A DNA stretch of 64,000 nt from Gemmatimonadota bacterium (lineage in GTDB: Bacteria; Latescibacterota; UBA2968; GCA-2709665): contig JAPPJY010000085.1 in assembly GCA_028874335.1 (NCBI GenBank), forward strand, positions 47,026 through 111,025, read 5' to 3'. Below are positions 36,256 to 46,039 of this stretch, piece by piece. A program made the position numbers and the translations under genes. Position 1 is the first letter of the stretch, and each line of letters begins with the position of its first letter. Under the pieces are notes generated by a model, which saw nothing but the letters and a program-made list of their open reading frames with translations, was not told the DNA's origin and searched no databases.

Positions 36256-38709
36256 TCATTCCCACCTTAAAGAATCAACTGGATTCGCAGTCGCGGCCTT
36301 CAGGGCGAGATAACCCGTCGTTAGCGTCGCAATGAACAACACGGTACAGCCGCCCAGCACAAAGGGATCCAAACCGAGATCAATCCGATAGGCGAATCGC
36401 TCCAACCAGCTGGATGAGACAAGATAGGCAATCGGCCAGGCAACCGCATTGGCAATGACCACCCACTTTAGATTGTCGCTGACGAGCAGCACCACGATAG
36501 ACGTAACAGATGCTCCCGAAACCTTTCTGATGCCGATTTCTCTCGTCCGTTCCTTGGCAGTAAACGAGGCATAGCCCAGCAGCCCCAGACACGCGACGAA
36601 GATCGCGAGAAATGCTCCGAATGCGAACATCTGTCCATGCCGGACTTCCCTTCGATACAGTGAATCGATCCGTTCATCGAGAAAGTGATAATTGAAAGGT
36701 CGGTCCGGCACGAATCGCTTCCAGGTTGCCTTGAGAAAGCTCATCGTTTCGGTTAGCGCTTCCGTTCGAACTTTCAATGACAGGTACCTCAATCTGACCG
36801 GGGATACCGTCAGGACGACCGGTTCTATCCGGTGCCGCAAATCCAGATGAAAGTCTTCGATCACACCAATGACTCGTCCTTGCGACAAATGTCCTCTTCC
36901 CCTCAATGACTCGCCGATCGGATCTTCCCATCTCAAATTCTCGGCTGTCGTTTCCGTTATGATATAGCTTATCTCGGAGTTTCCGCGCCAGCTATCTGCG
37001 TCTTCATCTGAAAACGATCTGCCGGACACAAGGCTTAAGTCGAAAAAGCGAATAAAGTCCACGTCTACATCAAACATCCGAACTTCGATCTCTCTGCCGT
37101 CTTCTACCTTCAGAGTCGGAGCATAACTTCCGCTTCGAAGCCCGCCGGGGATTCCTCGCGACGCTGTCGCCATTGTGACGTTGGGATGTTTCAGAAATTC
37201 CTGTTTTACGATATGGTATTTCTTCGACAGGGTGCTCTTTTCCGCTATCATCAGCTGTGTATTGTCGAAAATCGGCATAACCACCACATGCTCATCATCG
37301 AATCCCAGGTCCCTATGGCTTATGTATTCCAATTGTCGATACACGGCGAACGTACAGATTATCAATAGCGTGGCGATCGCAAACTGTAAAACAACGAGCG
37401 ATTTTCTACACCAGACGGCACTCGAGCCGGTCTTCGATATTCCACGTAAAGCAGCCGCCGGTTGAAAGCCCGACATGAAGAAAGCAGCATAGCCGCCGGA
37501 AAGAAGCCCTGCAAAAAGGACAATTCCAATCAGCCAGATTGGCGCCGTCGAATTCGTGATCAGATCCAGTGATAATCCGCCACCAACGAACACCGTGAAG
37601 TCAGGCAATAGCAACGCTGCAATGAAAAGAGCAAACAACATGGCCAGGCCGGACAGAAAGACGGACTCGCCCAGGAATTGTATAATCAGTTGATGACGAC
37701 TTGCCCCCATTGCCTTTCGCATCCCGATTTCTCGAAGGCGATTTGTGGCGCGTGCCGTGGCGAGATTCATTAAATTGATACATGCGATGATCAGAACAAA
37801 AGTCCCAATCGTAATCAGTTGATACAGACTTCCTATATCGCCTCTGCCGCCACGCCGGTATCCATAGTCGAGACCGGAGTAGAGGTGAATGCGGTTCAGC
37901 GGCTGAAGATGATAGAAATTCTCGGTGCCTTCATGTTCGCCCCTGCCACGACCCAGATGCATGGCGAGCAAATCGGGCAGTTTACGCTCTATTGCCGATG
38001 CAGAGAACCCCTCTGCGATCCGTAAATACGTGTGGGCGGGGGTCGTGATTCCGGATTTCTTCCAAACGTCCCAGAGCTGCTGCGTGCGTATGTAATTTGT
38101 AGGCGTTGCTGTTATGAAATCAAACTTGAAGTGGGAGTTGGAGGGCATGTCGGCCAGAATCCCGGTGACCCTTAGATCGACGCTCCCAAAATACAGGCGT
38201 TCTGCCGTAATGATCTTCCCGATCGGATTCTCGGTCCCGAAGTATTTCTGCGCCATTTCCCGCGTGAGTACAACGGATGACGGTTTTGAAAGAACGGATT
38301 CAGGGTCACCGTACAGGACTTCGATGCCGAAGAATTCCAGGATATTCCTGTCCGCGAGACAGAATCTCTGTCTGAATCCCGTATCACCGGAACTCACCCA
38401 ACTGGATACAGCCCAGAATCGTGTTGCCTCTTCCACTTCTTCGAAATTTTCGCGCAGAGCCGACGCCAATGCGCCTTTCTGACCTGTCGACCATTGAATG
38501 CGTCCGCTCGGCCACCGTGTCTCTCTCAGAATTCTGTAGACCCGGTCGGAATGGGGTCGAAACCGATCATAGCTCAACTCGGATTGCACATAGAGTGCGA
38601 TCATGAGCGCAGGGGCCATACCAAGGGCCAATCCTGAAAGGACGATAAACGTATAACCCTTGCGCCTCAACAGGTCTCGGAGAGCAACGACAAGATAGTT
38701 CTTGAACAT
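36256..38709 (-). CDS. FtsX/MacB-type ABC transporter permease
   Basis: An 817-residue membrane protein. It begins MFKNYLVVALRDLLRRKGYTF with a membrane helix, then a large periplasmic MacB-like domain, a first FtsX core (IGTFVLIIACINLMNLATARATNRLREIGMRKAMGA), a second soluble domain, and a second FtsX core near the C-terminus (AKERTREIGIRKVSGA). This double-core layout is typical of permeases that work with a separate LolD/MacB-like ATPase, for lipoprotein or peptide export. No ATPase gene is adjacent in the window. Confidence 0.88.
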   Translation of the reverse strand: MFKNYLVVALRDLLRRKGYTFIVLSGLALGMAPALMIALYVQSELSYDRFRPHSDRVYRILRETRWPSGRIQWSTGQKGALASALRENFEEVEEATRFWAVSSWVSSGDTGFRQRFCLADRNILEFFGIEVLYGDPESVLSKPSSVVLTREMAQKYFGTENPIGKIITAERLYFGSVDLRVTGILADMPSNSHFKFDFITATPTNYIRTQQLWDVWKKSGITTPAHTYLRIAEGFSASAIERKLPDLLAMHLGRGRGEHEGTENFYHLQPLNRIHLYSGLDYGYRRGGRGDIGSLYQLITIGTFVLIIACINLMNLATARATNRLREIGMRKAMGASRHQLIIQFLGESVFLSGLAMLFALFIAALLLPDFTVFVGGGLSLDLITNSTAPIWLIGIVLFAGLLSGGYAAFFMSGFQPAAALRGISKTGSSAVWCRKSLVVLQFAIATLLIICTFAVYRQLEYISHRDLGFDDEHVVVMPIFDNTQLMIAEKSTLSKKYHIVKQEFLKHPNVTMATASRGIPGGLRSGSYAPTLKVEDGREIEVRMFDVDVDFIRFFDLSLVSGRSFSDEDADSWRGNSEISYIITETTAENLRWEDPIGESLRGRGHLSQGRVIGVIEDFHLDLRHRIEPVVLTVSPVRLRYLSLKVRTEALTETMSFLKATWKRFVPDRPFNYHFLDERIDSLYRREVRHGQMFAFGAFLAIFVACLGLLGYASFTAKERTREIGIRKVSGASVTSIVVLLVSDNLKWVVIANAVAWPIAYLVSSSWLERFAYRIDLGLDPFVLGGCTVLFIATLTTGYLALKAATANPVDSLRWE

Positions 38710-38887
38710 ACCGGCATGACATGGATTGAGAAGGCGACGGATATCAGTAAGGGGGAATTATGGGTGACAGCTTCCTGCTAATTGCAGATTTCGTTTTTGG
38801 GGAGGTGTACGTCATCCTGCCCGCCGCCTGGGGACCCATGAGGACAATTGCCCGAGTACCGGCCGCAGGATTCATTTACTCTTACCA

Positions 38888-39652
38888 TCAGAGTCTGAGA
38901 CAAGCATTCAACGCCAGCCGGAAAAGTGCCTTTCTGGCAGACTTTTCTCTTCCCATTTCTCTCGGGTCCCATTCCGCGCCGCTGACATCGTCCGATCCGT
39001 AGAGTATCTGCGCCAATTGTACGCCGCGGAATCTAGCGGCCGCGAATAACGCCGCAGCTTCCATCTCTACGGTGATGCATCCTTCCTGCCGACGTTTTTT
39101 GACCTTTGACCGGGTCTCTCGATAAAACGCGTCGGTCGTCCAGGTCTTGCCCTCGACGTACCGGTATCCGTTCTCTTTGAGCGACGCGATGATCGCTTTG
39201 ACGGCTTCCGGCGTTGGTTCGACTTCCCGGCTCGGGGGTAGGTAGTGGTACGACGTGCCTTCGTCCCGCAAAGCTGCCGTAGGGACAACGATATGGCCGC
39301 TGGCGATGGACCGGTCCAGGACCCCCGCGCTTCCGCACACGATGAACTTGCGGCCGCCGCGTGCGATGATTTCTTCCAGGCATCCCACCGCGAGAGGGGC
39401 GCCGACCGCGCCGGAGAGAATTGAAAACGGCTGACCATCACGTGAGCCTGAGTAGACTGAAATCTCGCCCATGACACACTTGACCGGACGCAGGGCCCGG
39501 AGCGCCAGCTCTTGCCTCGCCTGTTCGATCGTCTTCGGGAAGTAACAAATGACGCAGTGCTCCGGGACGTCTCGATGCCTGATCGCTTTCGACGGCTCGA
39601 TGACGGCTTCCCGTTCCCCGTCGAACTCCAGAATCGGATATGACGTAGACAT
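38888..39652 (-). CDS. Nucleoside phosphorylase (uridine phosphorylase-like)
   Basis: A 254-residue protein from the ATG at 39652; a TTG at 39691 would add 13 residues and cannot be excluded, as neither has a clear ribosome-binding site. The phosphate-binding GSRDGQPFSILSGAVGAP region and the C-terminal CITVEMEAAALFAAA nucleoside-binding motif identify the NP-I family. It cleaves a nucleoside with phosphate to base and ribose 1-phosphate. A single-gene transcript on the minus strand. Confidence 0.85.
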   Translation of the reverse strand: MSTSYPILEFDGEREAVIEPSKAIRHRDVPEHCVICYFPKTIEQARQELALRALRPVKCVMGEISVYSGSRDGQPFSILSGAVGAPLAVGCLEEIIARGGRKFIVCGSAGVLDRSIASGHIVVPTAALRDEGTSYHYLPPSREVEPTPEAVKAIIASLKENGYRYVEGKTWTTDAFYRETRSKVKKRRQEGCITVEMEAAALFAAARFRGVQLAQILYGSDDVSGAEWDPREMGREKSARKALFRLALNACLRL

Positions 39653-39763
39653 ATCTGGCGCGGTCCCGTTGATTTTTGATTCTTGAATCAATCCCGCAAT
39701 TTGGGCGCTTCGTTATCCTTCGAAACATTGACGGATAGCAGGAACGGAAAGGCCGGCCCGATG

Positions 39764-41320
39764 TCAGGAGGCGCTGCCGACGAGCGAGAGCCGATCCATG
39801 GGTCTTGTGTTGATGAACCTGTCGAATGCGACCCTTTGTTCCTCGAACCGCAGCGTCAGCGTGCTTATCGGCGAGGATTCCGTGTAGCAAATCCTGAGCG
39901 TGAAGGTGTCGTCTGCAGTCCAGCATCCACTTGCTGCAAAGGGCGCCTCCCGCTCCGGGTTGAGCGCTTCCAGCCCTCCCTCAATGGGCGCTTCGAATCG
40001 GGTCCGTCCGTGGATCCACGTGCCGTTTGAGCAGACGAATTCGTGTTCACCATTCGCGTCGGCGACCGTCAGGACAGTGTGGCCGGATCTTTCTGCCAAC
40101 GTGACGGACCTCATCCGGTGTCTGTTCTTCGAAAACTCGAACTTGCGCCCCGACACACCTGCCGCGAGCGGAGAATCCGACCGACCTGCTGGTGGAGTCA
40201 CGGACAGATCGTTCAACTTCCTTAGAAGCGATTCGTGTTTCGCCTTTTGTTCGGGCAGAGGGGACTCGCCCATGTGTCCGATAAGATGTTTCTGCACCAG
40301 GTCGAGGACCGCCCGTGCCGCGCTCAGCCTTACACCCGCCGTGATCGCTATTACGGCATGCTTGTCCGGGATAATCGAGCATAGCTGACCGAATGCGCCA
40401 CCGCCGCCGTAGGATCCGCCAGGATTAAGCCAGAACTGGTAACCGAAGCCTTCCGAATCCGGGTCCCCGCCTGCCGGTCGCGACGTCGCCTCCGCAATCC
40501 AGGCCTCCTGAACAAGCCGGCGGCCTGCCCACTCCCCGCGCTGCAGATACAACTGGCCGAATCGCAGGATGTCCTCTGTCTTGATACGTAGTCCGAATCC
40601 GCCCAGAGTTACGCCCTCCGGACTGTTTCCCCATATCGGATTCGCGATGCCGAGTGGATCGAAGAGTCTCGGCCTGAGGTAGTCCAACAGGCTCGCGCCT
40701 GTGACCTTCTGAATGATTGCCGACAGCATGTAGGTCACCGAGTTGCTGTACGCCCAGTGGGTGCCGGGGACGTGTTTCACGTCGTATGCTAGCCAGGCCT
40801 TTGTCCAGGCGTCGTCGCCCGGCTGCATCACGGCACGGTCTGCGCTGCCTTCGTGTCCCGGTGTCATTCTGAGCAGGTCGCGAACCGTCATCGCCTTGAG
40901 ATTTCGGCTGGGTTGCTCCGGACGTTCGTCCGGGAAGAACGACAACACCCGGTCGTCCACGCTTAAGCGTCCTTCGGCTTGAGCGATGCCGATCGCCGTC
41001 GCTGTGAAGGGTTTGCTCAGCGAGTACAGCATGTGATTCAACTCCGCGGACCAGGGCGCCCACCACCCCTCGACGACGACATGGCCGTTGCGGGCGATCA
41101 TCACGCTGTGCAGCGCGTCGAGCGTTTCCTCTGCCTCGGCGATGAAAGAGATCACTGCCGACGAAGGAATACCCTGAGACTCCGGACTGCCTCGCCTCAT
41201 CCTTTCCAGTCCCACAGTTCGGTTTTTCTCGCTACTTCCTTCCACGATTTTATACCCACCGGGCAAAATCGCCAGAGATGCACCCGTGCCGGCAATGCGC
41301 AAGAACTCGCGGCGATCCAT
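39764..41320 (-). CDS. Exported serine hydrolase, beta-lactamase class C (S12) family
   Basis: A 518-residue protein; AGGAG lies 6 bases before the ATG. The N-terminus MDRREFLRIAGTGASLAIL is a twin-arginine signal. The S12 motifs are S100-L-S-K103 and Y191-S-N193. The first ~380 residues form the hydrolase; the C-terminal ~130 residues are a beta-rich domain without a name I can give. Members include D-aminopeptidases, esterases and PBP-like enzymes; it should act outside the cytoplasm. Confidence 0.88.
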   Translation of the reverse strand: MDRREFLRIAGTGASLAILPGGYKIVEGSSEKNRTVGLERMRRGSPESQGIPSSAVISFIAEAEETLDALHSVMIARNGHVVVEGWWAPWSAELNHMLYSLSKPFTATAIGIAQAEGRLSVDDRVLSFFPDERPEQPSRNLKAMTVRDLLRMTPGHEGSADRAVMQPGDDAWTKAWLAYDVKHVPGTHWAYSNSVTYMLSAIIQKVTGASLLDYLRPRLFDPLGIANPIWGNSPEGVTLGGFGLRIKTEDILRFGQLYLQRGEWAGRRLVQEAWIAEATSRPAGGDPDSEGFGYQFWLNPGGSYGGGGAFGQLCSIIPDKHAVIAITAGVRLSAARAVLDLVQKHLIGHMGESPLPEQKAKHESLLRKLNDLSVTPPAGRSDSPLAAGVSGRKFEFSKNRHRMRSVTLAERSGHTVLTVADANGEHEFVCSNGTWIHGRTRFEAPIEGGLEALNPEREAPFAASGCWTADDTFTLRICYTESSPISTLTLRFEEQRVAFDRFINTRPMDRLSLVGSAS

Positions 41321-41411
41321 ACCGATCTCCTCTGGGAAATGGCAAGGCTCTGCGCTGATGTACCACGTTTTCGCCTATCTCCACCGTCAACGCCGCTCCA
41401 GTACTCCGGAG

Positions 41412-42746
41412 TCATTCGCTCAGGCGATTGAGAATAGCTCTGGCAACCTGATCTGCCAGACGCTTGGATCCCTCTTGTGTGAAGTGTACGTTTTCCGATA
41501 GCTGAAGTTCCTGCAGTCGCGGCAGGGCGAAGGCATAGAGATCGTTAGTCGAAATACCAGGCTGATTCATGAGCTCCTTCGCGGCGGCGTTATATGTTGC
41601 CGCGTCTCCCTTCTGCCGACTTTTGGCCCCCGCCGGCACGGGTGTCGTCGTCGCCCAGATCAGCTTGGCTCCCGTCGTCTTCAGCCTCGACACCAGCTTC
41701 CCCAGATTCTCCTTATATTGATTGACAGACGTGAAATGTCTGCCCTTTCCCGCCTCGGTGAGTCTACCCTCGTCATCGACATATTTCAGGTCATGCAGGC
41801 CCCAATTGAAGTGGATGACATTCCACCTCCGTGTGCCCAGCCATTCTTCCAAATGCGCCAGCCCCCGGCTCGTCGGACCGCAGTTTCGAGGTGGACGGTG
41901 GACGTTCGCCCTGCCCTTGAGGCGTTCTCGAGTCGGAATCGTATATCCCATCGAAATCGAGTCCCCGATCAGGAGCACGTCCGGCAGGTTGGGATCGCGG
42001 GTTATTTCCACAAATGAAGCATGGCGTCGGGCAGGTTTCGTAACTTGCATAGTGCGCTCCCTGGATTGATTCGGATTCAAGATTACGGTTCGAGGGCGTC
42101 CGTTATAAAGTCTGATCTTCGGGTCCCTGAATCGAGCAACCGCGTGACGTCCCCAGGTGCCCAGCGCAACTGCACCTTTCGGATTCGCTTCGAGTGTCAA
42201 CCGGTTGACGAGCCTTCCGTCTACGTAGGTGGTAACGGAACGTCCTCGAACTGCCAGAACAAGATCGTATTCACGTCCTGGCTCGAGGACCAGGTTGACA
42301 ACGTCGAGCTTGGTGACGCCGCGTTTGCCGCGCTCGTAGGTGCTGATTGCCATCGCCTTCCAGCCACCGAGATAGTCGACCATATATTCCCTGCTCTGGT
42401 CGGTTATACCGAAGCGGATCTGCACGTTGGCGCCTCTAACCCACATAACCTGGACCTTGAGCTCATAGTTTGACCACGTACTGTCTCCCTTGACGAGTCT
42501 GGTGGCGTTATCCTGGCCACCCGCTCTTGCGATTACCGTGTTTCCCTCCCGGGACCACAGGCTTTCGTCGTCTGGCGTCCAGCCCTTTAGACCCTCGCCA
42601 TGAAGCATTGGCTCCCAATGGATCCAGCCCTTCATGCCGCCTATCCGCGCGCGGCCGTAATCGACCTCCGAATCGAGCCGGTTATCCGCAAATGCGGATG
42701 TCGTCATTGATAAAACCGTCAGAAAGACAATCATGTTGCCCGTCAT
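41412..42746 (-). CDS. Secreted SGNH/GDSL hydrolase with N-terminal lectin-like domain
   Basis: A 444-residue protein. A signal peptide covers residues 1-20 (MIVFLTVLSMTTSAFA then D). Residues about 45-220 form a concanavalin-like/DUF1080 domain (GLKGWTPDDESLW, YVDGRLVNRLTLE). The SGNH hydrolase starts at DVLLIGDSISMGYT with catalytic S263; NWGLHDL supplies the Asn (314), and H421 in ENVHFTQ is the catalytic His. Probably an esterase acting on polysaccharide substituents outside the cell. GAGG lies about 7 bases before the ATG. Confidence 0.85.
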   Translation of the reverse strand: MTGNMIVFLTVLSMTTSAFADNRLDSEVDYGRARIGGMKGWIHWEPMLHGEGLKGWTPDDESLWSREGNTVIARAGGQDNATRLVKGDSTWSNYELKVQVMWVRGANVQIRFGITDQSREYMVDYLGGWKAMAISTYERGKRGVTKLDVVNLVLEPGREYDLVLAVRGRSVTTYVDGRLVNRLTLEANPKGAVALGTWGRHAVARFRDPKIRLYNGRPRTVILNPNQSRERTMQVTKPARRHASFVEITRDPNLPDVLLIGDSISMGYTIPTRERLKGRANVHRPPRNCGPTSRGLAHLEEWLGTRRWNVIHFNWGLHDLKYVDDEGRLTEAGKGRHFTSVNQYKENLGKLVSRLKTTGAKLIWATTTPVPAGAKSRQKGDAATYNAAAKELMNQPGISTNDLYAFALPRLQELQLSENVHFTQEGSKRLADQVARAILNRLSE

Positions 42747-42960
42747 TCATCCACCTCACATTCGTTCGCAGCGTGTCCCTGGAAAAATCGGTCCTACGCA
42801 TGTGGTGTGACACTTCTGGGGTTTTCTCAATCGAGCGGATCGCCATCCAATCGTCTAAAATCCAGCGTGGAACATAGGCTCTGTTCCCTGTCACGGGTTC
42901 AGTTTATTCAACCGCAAACACTCAGGTGAGAATGGACCCGCGGTTTCGTTTGACCGTCCG
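42747..42960. other. Gap upstream of the SGNH hydrolase
   Basis: Contains the ribosome-binding site and presumably the promoter of the SGNH gene; no other gene is seen. Confidence 0.35.
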
Positions 42961-43168
42961 ATTACTCCCCCCTTGAGGGGGAGTCGCAGAAGCCGAGCCG
43001 GTCCCTGAGCTTGCGGCCCCTGAGCACTTGCCCTGAGCCTGTCGAAGGGTGTCGACGGGTCGAAGGGCTGTTGAATAGCGGGCATTTCGACAAGCTCAAT
43101 GACCACGCGTTATACAGTTCATTGGGCGTCATTAAGCCGATGTCAGGAGACCGGTAACCTGCCCTGCG
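42961..43168. repeat. Direct repeat, copy A (about 208 bp)
   Basis: Begins ATTACTCCCCCCTTGAGGGG and ends near CTGCCCTG. Copy B at 44353-44536 is close in sequence and in the same orientation, sharing for example GTTGAATAGCGGGCATTTCG and CAATGACCACGCGTTAT. It contains CCCTGAGC...TCGAAGGG units like those seen elsewhere in the window. The pair flanks the phosphotransferase gene at 43288. Confidence 0.85.
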
Positions 43169-43287
43169 CCTGCCGAAGGGACCTGCGACGGCTGATGCGG
43201 TGGGGGGTTTCAATGCCTTAACGAATGCAGGTAACGTGAACCAGCAATGACGAAAATTGCGTTGAAGTCTTGTTGTAAAAATCCAAT

Positions 43288-44325
43288 TCACAGGTCCTCC
43301 ATCCACTTGAGGACGAACGGTTCGCCTTCGAGATATTTCCGGCAGGCGCCTTCCACGAAACGGGGCAGTGTCGAGAAATCTTCTTCAGAATTCTCCGTAC
43401 GCCAGGATAGGAGTCGAATGCAGGACTCGATATGGAAACTCTCGATGATTCGCAGATGGTTATCTGGCAGATTGTGCTGCCGTTCGTACCCGTCCAGAAA
43501 AGCCTGGCATAGCGCCGGACTCATCGGATTTACGGCGAAGCACCATCCAACGTCTGCCAGGAAATGCCCGAATCGACACCAGTCGAAATCAATCGGACGG
43601 ATCTCGCCCAGATGTACGATGCAATTCCCGCATGAGAAATCTCCGTGAAGCAGTCCCGGGGATTTCGGTGATCCGTTCATTTTCGCGAGGTGCTCGATAA
43701 TCTGGCGCACAGCCCGTTCCAGAACCGCGAAGTCATCGGTGGCGATCCGTCCGTCCTCCGCGGCCGGACGCAAGCGGTTCAGGTCGAGTTGCAGGTCTTC
43801 ATGTTCGCTCCCGGGACGAAAGAAGCCTTCGGGAAGGGTCCACTGACTGCCGTGCCGGTGGATTTTGCCGAGGACCGTTCCGACGTTGTAAAGTGTTTCC
43901 GATGGCAGGTCAACGAACACCTCGTCCCCGTAGTTGTCCCAGACCATCTCTCCGTCAATCCAGCGAAGAAGGGTCACAAGAACGGACTGATTGCCATCGG
44001 ACGGGACGTCTGTGATGAGATCGCCTGACAGATTGCGGACGGGTTTCTGTATGACCAGATCGGTGTCGCGGTCCAGGGCTTCGAGCCAGAGAAGGTGGGA
44101 CCGGATTGCTGTTCGATAATCATGGATGTCTCCGTCGCCCCTGGCATAATACACGGTGACGAGCCAACTCCCGGATGCGCCGTCCGCACGGAACTTGACC
44201 ATACGGTAGCCGGAAAAGCCTATATGGCCCACTTGCTTGCGCTCGTGAATGCGGACTTCCCCGATATCGTAGTATTCCAGGGCTCGATCGGCGGCTTGCA
44301 GATAGTGCTGAAGATGCTCACTCAT
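43288..44325 (-). CDS. Aminoglycoside phosphotransferase-family kinase
   Basis: A 345-residue protein. The catalytic loop is H227-G-D229-FSCGN and the metal motif is D246-F-D248-W, the same numbering as the kinase at 35112, so they probably arose by duplication. The gene is enclosed by ~200-bp direct repeats on both sides. It stands alone with no operon partners. Substrate unknown. Confidence 0.87.
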   Translation of the reverse strand: MSEHLQHYLQAADRALEYYDIGEVRIHERKQVGHIGFSGYRMVKFRADGASGSWLVTVYYARGDGDIHDYRTAIRSHLLWLEALDRDTDLVIQKPVRNLSGDLITDVPSDGNQSVLVTLLRWIDGEMVWDNYGDEVFVDLPSETLYNVGTVLGKIHRHGSQWTLPEGFFRPGSEHEDLQLDLNRLRPAAEDGRIATDDFAVLERAVRQIIEHLAKMNGSPKSPGLLHGDFSCGNCIVHLGEIRPIDFDWCRFGHFLADVGWCFAVNPMSPALCQAFLDGYERQHNLPDNHLRIIESFHIESCIRLLSWRTENSEEDFSTLPRFVEGACRKYLEGEPFVLKWMEDL

Positions 44326-44352
44326 TGGATTGGGAACTCAATCGACGCTCGA

Positions 44353-44536
44353 ATTACTCCCCCCTTGAGGGGGAGTCGCAGAAGCTGAGCCGGTCCCTGA
44401 GCCTGCGGCCCCTGAGCCTGTCGAAGGGTCAAAAGGCTGTTGAATAGCGGGCATTTCGACAAGCTCAATGACCACGCGTTATTCAGTTCATTGGATGTAA
44501 TGAAGCCGCTGTCAGGAGACCCATAGCCTGCCCTGA
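44353..44536. repeat. Direct repeat, copy B (about 184 bp)
   Basis: Same orientation as copy A at 42961 and 1392 bp away from it. It lacks about 25 bp of the CCCTGAGC region that copy A has. Starts 27 bp upstream of the kinase start codon, so it could carry that gene's promoter. Confidence 0.85.
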
Positions 44537-44573
44537 GCCGTTGTCCTGAGCATTCCTGAAGCGATTCGATCCT

Positions 44574-45248
44574 CTACCACCTGCGTCCCACCAGGAGCGT
44601 ATTGGGCGGATCCTGCCACGTGCATTCGGCAACGAATCCGGTCTCTCGCATCGCGGCGAGCTCTTCTTCGACCGGAAAGTACGTGTCTTCGGAGGACCAC
44701 TCGTCGAAGTGCTCACGGGCGCGCTGTTCGTCGATGCCGCGCGAAACGAGGTGGGCCGTCCAGATTCGGTAGCACTGCTCCCTTTCCTCCGGGTCTGCGG
44801 TCATCGTCACGTCTGTGGACACGAACACCCCGCCAGGGCGAAGCGCCCGGAAAATATGTTTGTACAGAACACGCTTGCGTTCCATCAAAGGGATATGGTG
44901 CAGGGCAAGGCAGGCGGCCACGGCGTCGCACGCGGGGAGCGGCGCCTCGAATGAACATTCGCGGAAGCGCACCCGGGCACCGAAACGCACCAGACGGGTG
45001 CGGGCCCGATCCAGCATCTCCGGATCGACGTCGATGGCTTCCACGGCGCCCACGCTTTCGTGCTCGAGCATCGCTTCGGCGAGAGCGCCCGTTCCGGTGC
45101 CCAGGTCCAGCACCAGGGCGGGTCGGATCGCGGCGACTTCGTCGGCAATCCTGTTCAGGCCTTCCTCGTAGCCCGGGATGAACTGGCGGATGGCTTCGTC
45201 GTAGGCATCAATCTCAAGACGAAGGTGGCTGCGGACGGAATGACTCAC
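44574..45248 (-). CDS. Class I SAM-dependent methyltransferase
   Basis: A 224-residue protein with motif I LVLDLGTGTGALAEAML (about residue 45-61), the acidic motif II in AIDVDPEML and a LRPGGVFVSTDV post-motif. Complete for a small class I methyltransferase. Target unknown. Unrelated in detail to the two methyltransferases at 48-51 kb. Confidence 0.88.
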   Translation of the reverse strand: MSHSVRSHLRLEIDAYDEAIRQFIPGYEEGLNRIADEVAAIRPALVLDLGTGTGALAEAMLEHESVGAVEAIDVDPEMLDRARTRLVRFGARVRFRECSFEAPLPACDAVAACLALHHIPLMERKRVLYKHIFRALRPGGVFVSTDVTMTADPEEREQCYRIWTAHLVSRGIDEQRAREHFDEWSSEDTYFPVEEELAAMRETGFVAECTWQDPPNTLLVGRRW

Positions 45249-45377
45249 TTGCGTTTCCTGATCCGGGGTTCTGCGTCAACATCATGCAAACGGGTCGACG
45301 GCTCAGGTATCAGACTTCAATATAGCACACTCTCGTGGACAGCTCAGATCGCTCGTCAAAGAAGCCGTCCGATTCAA

Positions 45378-45776
45378 TCACGCAAGATGGAACTCGACTT
45401 TCATTCCGTCCGGATCGTAGCAGAAAATCGCTGTCCCACCAAAGTCGTCATTTGTAATGCCTCCATCTTCCATTTCTATGTCCTCTGCTCGAAGCCGATG
45501 TTCGATGGCTTGCAATTCCTCTTCCGTCTCGACCCAAAAGGCAAAATGGTCAAGGCCGATTCGATTTCGATCGAACACATTGTCGGTGACGTGATAGTCT
45601 CTTGGCGTACCAATGACAAACAGGAAGTGTTTGCCGCCGGGGTCGTCCGAGGGGACGAATTCCGTATAGTGCTCCGCCTGTTCCCTGATCTGCCAATCGG
45701 AAATTTTACTGTAAAAATCCGTCGATTTCTTGACATCACTCACCGTTAAAACAATGTGGTGGATATATTGCTTCAT
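45378..45776 (-). CDS. VOC family protein (glyoxalase/dioxygenase-like)
   Basis: A 132-residue protein from the ATG at 45776; the frame runs upstream to 45920, but homology starts at MKQYIHHIVLTVSDVKKSTDFY. Two beta-alpha-beta-beta-beta modules are present with HHIVLTV, GLDHFAFWV and GMKVEFHL; the two His and the final Glu are the likely metal ligands. Members are glyoxalases, dioxygenases or resistance proteins; the role is not determined. Confidence 0.87.
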   Translation of the reverse strand: MKQYIHHIVLTVSDVKKSTDFYSKISDWQIREQAEHYTEFVPSDDPGGKHFLFVIGTPRDYHVTDNVFDRNRIGLDHFAFWVETEEELQAIEHRLRAEDIEMEDGGITNDDFGGTAIFCYDPDGMKVEFHLA

Positions 45777-46039
45777 AAGCCTATCACCATTGGTGTTTAA
45801 GGACCCACGGATTTCGAGCATACAGCGTCGTAAAACGGCTTGATCCGAATAACGCCATGGAGCAGGCCTGATGGGGAAGGCAACGGTTATGTGTAGCGTT
45901 TCACCAGTCTGTGGATACAAGCCTGGCCGCCGAGCCTGAACCCGTAGTCTGTCTGCATTGCGTGTGCTGTTTGCACTGTTGAAGTGTGGGAATTTCCTGG
46001 CGGTTCTCGTAGTACACCGATAGAATATTGCAGTGTCGA

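Noticed and set aside
36256..38709. Complete ABC exporter
   Set aside because: The permease is clear but no ATPase gene is adjacent, so only the permease is called.
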